In this document: positions 1-6,489 of the stretch, piece by piece
Numbering within the stretch: position 1 is the first letter of the stretch
Layout: each line of letters starts with the position of its first letter
The notes under the pieces: model-generated
Told to the model about the DNA's origin: nothing
The model's database searches: none
Seen by the model: the letters and a program-made list of their open reading frames with translations, nothing else
Position numbers and translations under genes: made by a program
Source: a virus
Strand: one strand, 5' to 3'
Virus record (IMG/VR): IMGVR_UViG_3300036768_000311
Coordinates: 1 to 47,755 of that record
DNA: 47,755 bases

Positions 1-27
1 GAAACGGTTCTTGTTAACCGTTGCCAT
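1..27 (-). CDS. Partial 5' end of a gene paralogous to the one at 43867-44196
   Basis: Only the first nine codons are present (M-A-T-V-N-K-N-R-F, start codon at 27-25); the rest lies left of the window. They match the start of the protein at 43867-44196 (M-A-S-V-K-N-R-F-G), so this is probably a second member of that family. The ribosome site is the GAGGAGG inside the last codons of the VWA gene that ends at 31, three bases upstream of this start. In the right-hand copy of the module a 90-codon gene separates the VWA gene from this family; here it is absent. Function unknown. Confidence 0.6.
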
Positions 28-30
28 TTC

Positions 31-1503
31 CTAGTTACCCTCCTCGAACAGTCTAGGCTGTGCCCGGCCCTTACGAACCAGGAACACCACCTTCACATTG
101 CGGTTAGCCCGCATTGCCTTAACCAGCTCCCGCTTCCGGGTCTGGTTGTTGTAGACCCACTCGGTATCGCCTACATCGTAATACCTCCCGTCGGTTGGCA
201 CTAGCCCGATGATGGTAGGCACCTTGCAGATGGACGCAAGGTCGTACCAGCTGGTGTCACCATCGGTAAGTACTACCACCACTTGGGCACCATGGTCTAT
301 GGCGTACTGGATACCAGCCTGCATGTCGGTGCCACCACCAACGTGGTCGAACAACAGGTTTACGTCGTTGATGTTCCTGATTACCCGCTGGTTCTCCAGC
401 TGGGTTGACCATGCCACGCCCATGAACTGTGGCATGGCCAAGCGCTGGAGGATGTGGCGCACTTCTGCGTAAGCCATAGCCAGCAGCTCGAAGTTCATGC
501 TACCGCTTACATCGGCCACTACCCACAGCTCGGGAATCGGCCTATGTGTGCCCGGCAGCACAACATCGGTAATCTCCAGCTGCCTACGGCTACGCCGCTG
601 GTAGGTAAAGTCCTCGGCTTCGTCGCTAGCACGGTACAGTGCGTCCCGCACCAGCATACCGAGGATATGTTGCCAGTCCACCGAGGAAGCGCTTAAGTGC
701 TCCTTAGCCAGCTGGTACAGCCTTTCGGAAACACCGTACGGCCTATAGCCACCCTTGTCCGTGGCCTCTACGATGTCCTCAGCTGTCTGCTTCAGAGCAC
801 GCTCTACGCGCTCCTGCCTTTCACTGTCCCCGCTACCGCTGGGGCTACTCTGGTTGTTCTGTTCCTGGTCGTCACCTCCCTGGTTGCCTTTACCGGAAGC
901 CAGGCACCCGCCATGCGGGTGCTTGAGCGTAGCGCCTTGGCCACTACTGCCTTGCTGCTTCTGCTGAAAGCCCTGGTTACCACCGGCTTCCTGCTCGTCT
1001 CCACCGTCTCCATCGTTACCGGCCATGGACTGCTGCTGCTGGAACTGCTCTAGCAGCGCTTTAAGGTACTTCTCCGCAGGCTGGCCGTCTTGCAGGTTAA
1101 ACTGCTCCGGCATCAGCGCACCGTCCGGCAGCTTAACGTGGGTTTCGTCCAGCGCACCGCTGTGTACCAGCTCGTTGTTAATCTCTAAGTCCATGGCTGC
1201 ATTGACAAGCAGCCTCTGCTCATCCGGGAACTGGTCGTATGGCAACCGCTCGAAGTGGCTACGCAGTACGTGGTGGATTTCGTGCAGCAGCACGCCAGCC
1301 ACTTCCGACGGTTCCAGCTTAAACAGCAGCTCTCCGGTGTAGAGCCTTAGCTCCTTGTCAATGGCCAGTACCAGGCCCTCCATGTCGGTAGGCTGGATAT
1401 CCAGCACCGACAACAGCCTACGCAGATACGGGAACCGCGTAGATAGTCGCCAGGCTGCTACCGACACTCGGTCCTTAGCGGCTTTAGCCTTCTGCTCGTC
1501 CAT
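31..1503 (-). CDS. HExxH metallopeptidase-like / VWA domain protein, copy 1 (DUF2201-like)
   Basis: A 490-residue protein with two recognisable parts. The N-terminal part has a zinc-peptidase-type HEIHH motif at residues 74-78, followed by D-L-E-I-N near 105-109, a pattern typical of the DUF2201 putative metallopeptidase domain. A Gln/Gly/Ser-rich low-complexity linker covers roughly 150-225. The C-terminal part is a von Willebrand A domain with an intact MIDAS: D331-V-S-G-S335, Thr about 392 (GGGTD) and D414 (LTDGD). The gene starts one base after the stop of the AAA+ ATPase gene, so the two are translationally coupled. In this family a MoxR-type ATPase usually acts as partner chaperone for the VWA protein; substrate and role here are unknown. 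A near-identical paralogue lies at 44468-45940. The family assignment is strong; that it is an active protease is inference. Confidence 0.88.
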   Translation of the reverse strand: MDEQKAKAAKDRVSVAAWRLSTRFPYLRRLLSVLDIQPTDMEGLVLAIDKELRLYTGELLFKLEPSEVAGVLLHEIHHVLRSHFERLPYDQFPDEQRLLVNAAMDLEINNELVHSGALDETHVKLPDGALMPEQFNLQDGQPAEKYLKALLEQFQQQQSMAGNDGDGGDEQEAGGNQGFQQKQQGSSGQGATLKHPHGGCLASGKGNQGGDDQEQNNQSSPSGSGDSERQERVERALKQTAEDIVEATDKGGYRPYGVSERLYQLAKEHLSASSVDWQHILGMLVRDALYRASDEAEDFTYQRRSRRQLEITDVVLPGTHRPIPELWVVADVSGSMNFELLAMAYAEVRHILQRLAMPQFMGVAWSTQLENQRVIRNINDVNLLFDHVGGGTDMQAGIQYAIDHGAQVVVVLTDGDTSWYDLASICKVPTIIGLVPTDGRYYDVGDTEWVYNNQTRKRELVKAMRANRNVKVVFLVRKGRAQPRLFEEGN

Positions 1504-1504
1504 C

Positions 1505-2656
1505 TTAGGCGCCCCCGGTAAGGATGCTGTGGAACTGCATAAGCAGCTCCTTGACCTGGGTGGAGTTAGCCAGATGCCTGTTGTCCTTAAGGAACTTGGC
1601 GAACTCCTTAGCCGCCATGGCTGCCATACCTGGCGAGTTCAGGTTACGCGCAATGTGCATCAGGATTTGCGCAACCACGTTAACCGCCTCCTGGGACGGG
1701 TTCTTGACAACGTGGGCAACGATGTTCTCCAGAACCGTGGGCAGCGTCCCGTTAGCCAGCAGCGCAGACCAGTTGACCTTAGTCCAGTTGTCCTTCTCCA
1801 GAACAACTTCCGGCTTGTCCACTGCCGACGTAACGTCAAGCCAGGTCATGAACTTGGCTGCCACGCTAGCGCCGACCAGGCTAGCCATGGTCTTCTCGGC
1901 AAGGTAGTTGTTGTTAGGCCGCAGCCATTCGGCTGCACCCAGAGCCAGGCTAGCCAGGAACCAGGTCCGTCTACTGGGCCACGGTCCAGACCTAGCGGCC
2001 ACATCCTCCGGGTAAGCCGTGAGGAACTGGCTATGGGCCATCAGGAAGTCAGCGATACGGTTCCGCCAACCGACTTGCAGTTCCGCGATAGCCTGCTCGT
2101 CCTCTGCGGACAACCGGGGAAGCGGCTCGTGGCTAGGCCAGTTGCCAGTCCGCATACCCTCGAGCCACTGGTCCATGGGGATGTTAAACTCAAGGTGGGC
2201 CATGCGGTTGGCCATAGCCGGAGTGAAGTCGGTACCGCCGTTAGCCTCTGCCTGGTTGATGGCAAGCACGATGCGGACCTGCTTAGGCAGCTGGAAGTTA
2301 CCGACCTTGCGCTCATCCACCACCTTAAGCAGCGCGGCCAGCACGCTCCTCGGAGCAGTGTTAGCCTCGTCCAGGAACAGAACTGACCACGGATGCGTGT
2401 TCACGCTAGCGGCCAGGTCGGTAGCCCACTTGCCGGGAAGCAGAACGTAGTGCCCGCTCTCCTTATCGGGCACTGGCACACCACCGAAGTCGGTAGGGTC
2501 GTGGGTAACGGCCACCATGGTGTGCAGGTAGCCGCCAGTGCTTTCCTCGACCAGGCTAGTGAGGAACGCGGTCTTGCCCTGCCCCGGAACGCTGTACAGA
2601 CACACCGGGACGTTGGCAACCAGAAGCGCCTTAAGGATGTCCAGCTCGTGGTTCAC
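1505..2656 (-). CDS. MoxR/CobS-like AAA+ ATPase, copy 1
   Basis: A 383-residue AAA+ ATPase. Walker A is S-V-P-G-Q-G-K-T at residues 22-29, Walker B is V-L-F-L-D-E at 92-97, sensor 1 is Asn134 (LAINQ), and an arginine-finger-like Arg lies at 151 (M-A-N-R-M). The C-terminal 200 residues are helical and lack a familiar domain. The GTG start at 2656 is chosen because it follows the zinc-ribbon gene's stop by one base and has an AGGAAGGTGAG ribosome site. The open frame continues 85 codons upstream, but that part lies inside the zinc-ribbon gene in another frame. MoxR and CobS proteins remodel or load metal into a VWA partner, and the VWA gene follows one base downstream. The paralogue at 45943-47094 has the same length; differences cluster near residues 260-310. 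Confidence 0.9.
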   Translation of the reverse strand: MNHELDILKALLVANVPVCLYSVPGQGKTAFLTSLVEESTGGYLHTMVAVTHDPTDFGGVPVPDKESGHYVLLPGKWATDLAASVNTHPWSVLFLDEANTAPRSVLAALLKVVDERKVGNFQLPKQVRIVLAINQAEANGGTDFTPAMANRMAHLEFNIPMDQWLEGMRTGNWPSHEPLPRLSAEDEQAIAELQVGWRNRIADFLMAHSQFLTAYPEDVAARSGPWPSRRTWFLASLALGAAEWLRPNNNYLAEKTMASLVGASVAAKFMTWLDVTSAVDKPEVVLEKDNWTKVNWSALLANGTLPTVLENIVAHVVKNPSQEAVNVVAQILMHIARNLNSPGMAAMAAKEFAKFLKDNRHLANSTQVKELLMQFHSILTGGA

Positions 2657-2657
2657 T

Positions 2658-3416
2658 TTACTCACCTTCCTCTGCGCAGTTGTAGCAGTTCTTCGCGTGC
2701 TTCGGGAAACAGGGAACGTCGGCATGTGCGTGGTAGTTAGTGAACTTCTCGTTCCACGCAAACGCCTTGCCACAACGTAGGCACTCAGCGAGCAGTGGCT
2801 TGCTGCTTCGCAGATTGTGGCCACAGCCTGGGCAGGTGTACTTAAACAGCCTGCCAGTGCTGGTGCTGTTGGTGCTGGCGTTGCTTGCTGGCGCGTTCCG
2901 GATACCCTCAAATGCGCTGATATCCAGGTTATCGGCTGCCCAGTCCAGCAACTGCTTACCGGGCCGGTAGGCCATTACCGCACTAGAGCCATTCTCCGGC
3001 TCTACACCGAACAACCAACGGATTTCCGGAACCCAGAACATAGGGTTCCTGGTTGCCATTTGCAAGGTTGCCAGCTCGCAAGCCCGACCAACGGCTTCCG
3101 ACAGCGCCTCTACTGGAGTAGTCAGTAGGCTGATGTCTACGAAGACCTCGTTAGAGGCTACCGTCGGTTCTGGCTTCTCACTGTCGCTGGCCAGCAGAGA
3201 CAGCGTGGTGTCTGTTTGGCTGGTCCATGTGGCTTCCGTGTACCAGCCACGACGCCGCTGCCGTGACGGCTTCGGCGCTGCCAGTACCACCACTTGCTGC
3301 TTGCTATACTTCCGGCTAGCGTAGTGGTAGTCCTGGTTGCTGCAAACCGCCTCGATGTAAGCGTTTGTGGCTCTGGTCAGCTCTGCCAGCGCCTTACTGA
3401 CAACGTTGTTGTCCAC
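2658..3416 (-). CDS. Zinc-ribbon protein of the ATPase/VWA module, copy 1
   Basis: A 252-residue protein with a GTG start directly after the stop of the previous gene. Residues 1-180 match no family I recognise. A four-cysteine zinc ribbon follows (C195-x2-C198 ... C212-x2-C215, first half CPGCG), like the ribbons at the C-termini of SprT-type and nucleic-acid-binding proteins. A further Cys/His cluster is at the extreme C-terminus (CFPKH, CYNC). No HExxH motif is present, so it is not itself a SprT protease. Its stop is one base before the ATPase start, and the same three-gene order recurs at 44468-47755. It is therefore an integral third component, perhaps an adaptor that binds substrate or nucleic acid; that role is inferred only from context. 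Confidence 0.75.
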   Translation of the reverse strand: MDNNVVSKALAELTRATNAYIEAVCSNQDYHYASRKYSKQQVVVLAAPKPSRQRRRGWYTEATWTSQTDTTLSLLASDSEKPEPTVASNEVFVDISLLTTPVEALSEAVGRACELATLQMATRNPMFWVPEIRWLFGVEPENGSSAVMAYRPGKQLLDWAADNLDISAFEGIRNAPASNASTNSTSTGRLFKYTCPGCGHNLRSSKPLLAECLRCGKAFAWNEKFTNYHAHADVPCFPKHAKNCYNCAEEGE

Positions 3417-3755
3417 TTACAGGTACCCCCTTGCGTCGTCCTCGTCCTCACGGTCCCCAAGGACGATTTCCTTGAAGGCGCTTCGGTGGTGGTGGTGGTG
3501 GTCCGCCACCGGCGTAAACACCACCTTCACCTCGACCAGCGCTTCCGCCCAACTGGCCAGGCAGTTGAACGAGCAGAAGTCCAGGCCACCGACGCTGTTC
3601 TCCAGCAGCGCCTTGAACTTAGCGTTGTTGTACAGCTGGAGAAGCTGGTTCTGACTGGACATGAACAGGTTGACCGTCAACCACGGACGGCTGACGTTAT
3701 CGTGGCTCTCCTCGAAAGCGCAGTTGTTACACCGCAGCGTCTTGACGATAGCCAT
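3417..3755 (-). CDS. Small zinc-binding protein with poly-His run
   Basis: A 112-residue protein. A CxxC pair (C9, C12) and a C-S-F-N-C pair (C61, C65, followed by L-x-x-W) form a split zinc-binding site like the treble-clef ribbons common in phage proteins. Residues 86-90 are five consecutive histidines, and the C-terminus is acidic (DREDEDD). The start at 3755 is preferred over the in-frame GTG at 3770, because that GTG lies in the GGGAGG ribosome site. Its stop abuts the GTG start of the zinc-ribbon gene, so it belongs to the same transcript. Function unknown. Confidence 0.72.
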   Translation of the reverse strand: MAIVKTLRCNNCAFEESHDNVSRPWLTVNLFMSSQNQLLQLYNNAKFKALLENSVGGLDFCSFNCLASWAEALVEVKVVFTPVADHHHHHRSAFKEIVLGDREDEDDARGYL

Positions 3756-3766
3756 GGTTCCTCCCT

Positions 3767-3907
3767 TCACTTCTTGAGGCTACCGGGTTTCCGGTAACCC
3801 TTCTTCTCCCAGATGGCGCAACCGCACTTGCTGTCACGGTGCTCGCCGTTACCGCCGTGGATACGACGGGCCAGCCTCAGCTGCGCCTTGCGGAGTGCCT
3901 TTGCCAT
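3767..3907 (-). CDS. 46-residue basic protein with C-x-C motif
   Basis: A short gene with an excellent AAGGAGG ribosome site six bases before its ATG. The product is 46 residues, strongly basic (many Arg/Lys, first residues M-A-K-A-L-R-K) and has a single C-G-C motif near residue 28. It is the first gene downstream of the repeated leader cassette at 4035-4199 and sits just upstream of the ATPase/VWA operon. Nucleic-acid binding is plausible from charge alone; no family recognised. Confidence 0.6.
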   Translation of the reverse strand: MAKALRKAQLRLARRIHGGNGEHRDSKCGCAIWEKKGYRKPGSLKK

Positions 3908-4034
3908 CCGGTACCTCCTTCCGTCTCTACTGGCCTACCGCCGCTACCCTGTTTAACCCATCACCTCCTTCCCGGTAGCGGCTTGTTCACGGATTCTGGG
4001 GCCAGTATAGCCGGGCCGAAAGGCCAAATCCATC

Positions 4035-4096
4035 GGCCGAAAGTCTCGAATCGCCCCTACTTTGGTCTTAGGGCTCATGGCCTAGGTCTTTCGGCC
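4035..4096 (-). promoter_or_regulatory. Leader cassette A: inverted element GGCCGAAAG...CTTTCGGCC
   Basis: Nine-base inverted arms (4035-4043 and 4088-4096) enclose a core holding TTTGGTCTTAGGG and CCTAGGTCTTTCGG. Related elements occur at 42257-42304 and 43580-43642, each upstream of minus-strand small genes, so this looks like a repeated promoter, operator or leader RNA. On the minus strand just downstream there is a possible -10 (TATACT, about 4006-4011) without a clear -35. A related half-element CCTAGGTCTTTCG recurs near 4125-4138. Confidence 0.5.
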
Positions 4097-4173
4097 CCGA
4101 GGCCGCGAGTTTACAGTCAGAGGCCCTAGGTCTTTCGCAGCCGTCGGAGCGGGGGAAGGGAGATAGTGAATCT

Positions 4174-4199
4174 GCGCTGCAGAAAGGGAAACGCTGCAG
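4174..4199 (-). repeat. CTGCAG / GCGTTTC box, copy A
   Basis: Two CGCTGCAG units are separated by AAAGGGAAA. Read on the minus strand this is CTGCAGCGTTTCCC then TTTCTGCAGCG. Closely similar boxes lie at 42427-42449 and 43731-43773, always upstream (minus-strand sense) of a GGCCGAAAG-type element. It is probably a binding site for a phage or host regulator. Confidence 0.55.
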
Positions 4200-4210
4200 G
4201 AGCATCCTAG

Positions 4211-4284
4211 TTGGGCACCGGGGAATCGAACCCCGCTCCAGCTGTTTATAAGACAGCCGCCAGCTACCAGCTAGCCTGTGCCCA
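4211..4284 (-). tRNA. tRNA-Ile (anticodon UAU)
   Basis: A complete 74-base cloverleaf on the minus strand. The acceptor stem has 7 pairs (TGGGCAC with GTGCCCA), the D stem is GCTA/TGGC, the anticodon stem GCTGT/ACAGC encloses loop CTTATAA, the variable loop has 5 bases, and the T arm is CGGGG-TTCGATT-CCCCG. The discriminator is A and CCA is not encoded. Anticodon TAT reads the Ile codon AUA. The first pair is U1-A72, less common than G1-C72. It lies between two protein genes of the leftward transcript and probably supplements a poorly stocked host tRNA. Confidence 0.9.
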
Positions 4285-4292
4285 GCCACCGT

Positions 4293-4508
4293 TTAGGCGG
4301 AAAGCTCGTCCAGTACCTCAAGCGCCTCGGCGTTCTCGCCAAGGATTCTCGCCAGCTCGTCCAGCAGGTCTGGGTTAGAGGCGATTACGTCGCGGATACC
4401 ATCAGCCATGTACGCCAAGCCCTTCTCTTCCATGTCCTTGAACCACAACTCAAGCTCCTTGGTTGCCGCCTGCATCTCGGCATCTGTGTCTCGCTTAGGT
4501 CGAGGCAC
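4293..4508 (-). CDS. Hypothetical acidic helical protein, 71 residues
   Basis: GTG start with ribosome site GAGGAGGAGACG. The product is 71 residues, acidic and predicted mostly helical (ELELWFKDMEEKG..., then LLDELARILGENAEALEVLDEL). No family recognised. It lies between the sigma-like regulator gene and the tRNA in the leftward operon. Confidence 0.65.
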   Translation of the reverse strand: MPRPKRDTDAEMQAATKELELWFKDMEEKGLAYMADGIRDVIASNPDLLDELARILGENAEALEVLDELSA

Positions 4509-4519
4509 CGTCTCCTCCT

Positions 4520-4975
4520 CTATCTATGAACGTCGTCGGTCAACTCTCGGAGGAAGTCGTCCTTCGAGAGGTTGTTCCAGTTCTCGGCGAAGGCTACCAG
4601 GAAGTTCTTCTTCGCCTGCTTGAGGCGCTTGTGAATCGCCTGCGGGCTCACGCCAGCCTCCTCAGCGAGCTGCTTAAGGGTGTACTTGGCGATGTAGTAG
4701 TCAATCAGGATGGACACATCCTGCTCGCGCATGGCAGCCAACACCTTCTCCATCCTCGCTCGCTTCTCAAGCTGAGCCAAGGAGAGCCCTGAAGTATGGC
4801 TGTAAGTCATGAGCTTCCGAACCGCCTCTTCGAAGTTGGGCTCCTTAGAGATAAGGAGTTCCTCCACGGTCGTCTCGCTGTTGCCGTTCGAGGCCATAGC
4901 CTCGATGGATGCATGGCGCTCCCTGCGATACCCGATTTCGTGGGTACCGAACTTGGTGTTCGTCCTGCTAATCAC
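4520..4975 (-). CDS. Sigma-70 region-4-like helix-turn-helix regulator
   Basis: A 151-residue protein with a C-terminal helix-turn-helix at about residues 98-130. The pattern Y-T-L-K-Q-L-A-E-E-A-G-V-S-P-Q-A-I-H-K-R-L is that of sigma factor region 4 and ArpU-like phage regulators. No region 2 is visible, so it is not a full sigma factor. The GTG start at 4975 overlaps the stop of the preceding gene (4968-4970) and has GGAGG nine bases upstream; an in-frame ATG further downstream (MASNGN) is the alternative. It could be the phage's middle/late transcription regulator and a candidate reader of the repeated leader cassettes; that link is inference. Confidence 0.7.
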   Translation of the reverse strand: MISRTNTKFGTHEIGYRRERHASIEAMASNGNSETTVEELLISKEPNFEEAVRKLMTYSHTSGLSLAQLEKRARMEKVLAAMREQDVSILIDYYIAKYTLKQLAEEAGVSPQAIHKRLKQAKKNFLVAFAENWNNLSKDDFLRELTDDVHR

Positions 4976-5564
4976 CTGACTTCGCCTCCCTACGGATATT
5001 CTTCTTCGCATATAGCAAGTAGCGGGCACAGTGCAGGATTATCTCCACCCAGTCCTCTGGGCATTCCTTAACGTTGGAGTACAGGTCGTCCACGAACTCC
5101 CAGTTCCCGTCCAGGCCGAACCAAACCTTGAGGTTGCGTGGCTTGTACCAGAAGTCCGGCCCGTCCGCAGCACAGAGCACGTCGTGCGGAGCCTTGTAAG
5201 CCGTCTCCAGAGCCTCCTTCCTTGGGCACGTACACCGACTGAAGATACCTACTAGGTTCTTTGGGTCTGCGCCGAGGCTGCTAAGTACCTTCCCCAGGAT
5301 AGCGTCCTGCTCGTCCAGGTCAAGCATGGTGTAGTTCGGCGGCAGGGCCTGCATGAGCCTGGTGTGGAAGCAGTTGTCCGCGTGCGGTGACCACTCAAGC
5401 TCCTCACGGATGTCTCCGGTACGGCAGTCGCACTCTTCTGTGGGCCACTTAACCCGGAAGATTTCGCAGTCAAACGGGAAGCGCACGCCGGTATAGTAGA
5501 GCGCCTCTGCCAGGAACCCGATACCCAACTTAGCCCAGGGACTCTCGTAACGCTGCTCGCCCAT
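4968..5564 (-). CDS. Hypothetical cysteine-containing protein, 198 residues
   Basis: ATG start with a strong AAGGAGG site. The product is 198 residues, with scattered Cys/His in the first half (C-D-C around 45, C-x-H around 65, C-T-C around 112) and many aromatic residues; no motif identifies a family. Its last eight bases overlap the start of the regulator gene, so the two are probably coupled. Function unknown. Confidence 0.68.
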   Translation of the reverse strand: MGEQRYESPWAKLGIGFLAEALYYTGVRFPFDCEIFRVKWPTEECDCRTGDIREELEWSPHADNCFHTRLMQALPPNYTMLDLDEQDAILGKVLSSLGADPKNLVGIFSRCTCPRKEALETAYKAPHDVLCAADGPDFWYKPRNLKVWFGLDGNWEFVDDLYSNVKECPEDWVEIILHCARYLLYAKKNIRREAKSGD

Positions 5565-5573
5565 GGTACCTCC

Positions 5574-5744
5574 TTAGATAAGAGAGCGCTTACCACAGTA
5601 CGCGCAAGTCACTGTGAACCGCCCCGTGATGTCCCACAGATGGCCACACGGCCACGTCCAGAAGCACCTCCGTGAAGGCGCCTTCAACTCCTTACGACGT
5701 GCCCGCCGCTCTTTAGCGAGTTCCCGCTTCGTACGTTCGGCCAT
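5574..5744 (-). CDS. Small zinc-ribbon protein, 56 residues
   Basis: The ATG is preceded by TAAGGAGT. The product is basic in its first half (M-A-E-R-T-K-R-E..., RRARRKE), then has C27, a C33-G-H35 motif and a C47-A-Y-C50 pair, a compact zinc-ribbon arrangement. It starts directly after the 64-residue Cys-rich protein's stop and ends just before the next gene's ribosome site. Likely nucleic-acid- or protein-binding; family unknown. Confidence 0.62.
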   Translation of the reverse strand: MAERTKRELAKERRARRKELKAPSRRCFWTWPCGHLWDITGRFTVTCAYCGKRSLI

Positions 5745-5754
5745 CAGTTACTCC

Positions 5755-5949
5755 TTAGTCCTGGTCCCAAGGCAGTAGCGCCTTAGCCTGTTCGCGAGCT
5801 AAATCGGCCGCACAGTAATGCTCCTGGTGCGTAAGGCAATAGTTACCATCCATGGAACACGGTACCATATAGTTTAGGAGCAACACAATAGTCCGCTCGG
5901 CCTCATCACTAAGTCTGTCGCCGTCGTTGCAACAACAGCACTCCTTCAT
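5755..5949 (-). CDS. Cysteine-rich hypothetical protein, 64 residues
   Basis: The product starts M-K-E-C-C-C-C, with further Cys at about 31, 38 and 46 and two His, so metal binding is likely. The start is one base after the stop of the small membrane protein gene (5951). A GAGG ribosome site lies inside that gene. No family recognised. Confidence 0.6.
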   Translation of the reverse strand: MKECCCCNDGDRLSDEAERTIVLLLNYMVPCSMDGNYCLTHQEHYCAADLAREQAKALLPWDQD

Positions 5950-5950
5950 C

Positions 5951-6079
5951 TCAGTTATCCTCGTTCTTAGGCAACCTATAACCCTTACGCATGAACTCCC
6001 ACCGCTCGAACACCCGGCCGAGCGTGAACCCAGCAGAGAGCCCAGCGGCGAATGCTAGCATAGCCTGCACCAACAGCAT
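5951..6079 (-). CDS. Single-pass membrane peptide, 42 residues
   Basis: The product is 42 residues: a hydrophobic first half (M-L-L-V-Q-A-M-L-A-F-A-A-G-L-S-A-G-F-T-L) and a charged tail, i.e. one membrane helix with a short cytoplasmic end. AGGGG lies eight bases before the ATG. Its stop is one base before the next start. Role unknown; small membrane peptides in early phage operons often modulate host envelope processes. Confidence 0.6.
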   Translation of the reverse strand: MLLVQAMLAFAAGLSAGFTLGRVFERWEFMRKGYRLPKNEDN

Positions 6080-6093
6080 ACAGTCAACCCCTT

Positions 6094-6417
6094 TTAGTAC
6101 TTACCCTCCAACACACGCTTACAATCAACGCGAAGCGTCTGAAGCGTAGCAATCGCGACCTCGGTTGCGGTCAGCTGTTTCTCAAGCTTCTCGCGCTGGT
6201 CCTCAAGCTCCTGCTCAAGCTCGTCTACATCAATCAGCATATCTTGTATGCGCCGTCGCACCTGCTTAACGCCCTTCCCACCGTTCCGGATAATCTCCGA
6301 AGCCGTGGACAGGTATTCGTAGTCCACCACGAGGCTACCCTCGCCGGGAGCTTCACGCACCCACGAAAGCTCTTCGCCGGTGTCCCTGTTCTCCCCGTAT
6401 ATCTCGACGATGACCAT
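6094..6417 (-). CDS. Hypothetical protein with C-terminal coiled coil
   Basis: A 107-residue protein. The start at 6417 (M-V-I-V-E-I-Y-G-E-N) is preferred over the upstream in-frame start at 6489, because AAGGAGG lies eight bases before it and the TTGACA/TACTAT promoter covers the longer version. Residues about 55-95 form a Glu/Lys/Leu-rich coiled coil (ELEQELEDQREKLEKQL). It is the first gene after the promoter at 6461-6489. Function unknown. Confidence 0.65.
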   Translation of the reverse strand: MVIVEIYGENRDTGEELSWVREAPGEGSLVVDYEYLSTASEIIRNGGKGVKQVRRRIQDMLIDVDELEQELEDQREKLEKQLTATEVAIATLQTLRVDCKRVLEGKY

Positions 6418-6460
6418 CTGACCCACCTCCTTCTCATCGCCCCCATGGCGATGTGAGGCG

Positions 6461-6489
6461 ATAGTACGCGCCCCGCCTAGGGATGTCAA
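6461..6489 (-). promoter_or_regulatory. Sigma-70-type promoter for the leftward operon
   Basis: On the minus strand there is a perfect -35 TTGACA (6489-6484), a 17-base spacer and a -10 TACTAT (6466-6461), 44 bases from the start of the next gene. The -35 overlaps the last codons of the 160-residue gene upstream. This is the clearest promoter in the window and points to use of the host's main RNA polymerase. Confidence 0.8.

Larger units (their letters stand above)
1..3320. repeat. Duplicated module, left copy
   Basis: Positions 31-3320 align with 44468-47755 at very high but incomplete identity, with the same gene order and spacing (zinc ribbon, ATPase, VWA). Bases 1-30 (start of the next gene) correspond to about 44170-44196, because the left copy lacks the 89-residue gene. 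The copies have the same orientation. This is a direct repeat about 44.4 kb apart in the window. Confidence 0.9.

Noticed and set aside
2657-2911. 85-codon N-terminal extension of ATPase copy 1
   Set aside because: It lies entirely inside the zinc-ribbon gene in another frame and is low-complexity (Ser/Thr/Arg-rich). The GTG directly after the zinc-ribbon stop has a ribosome site.
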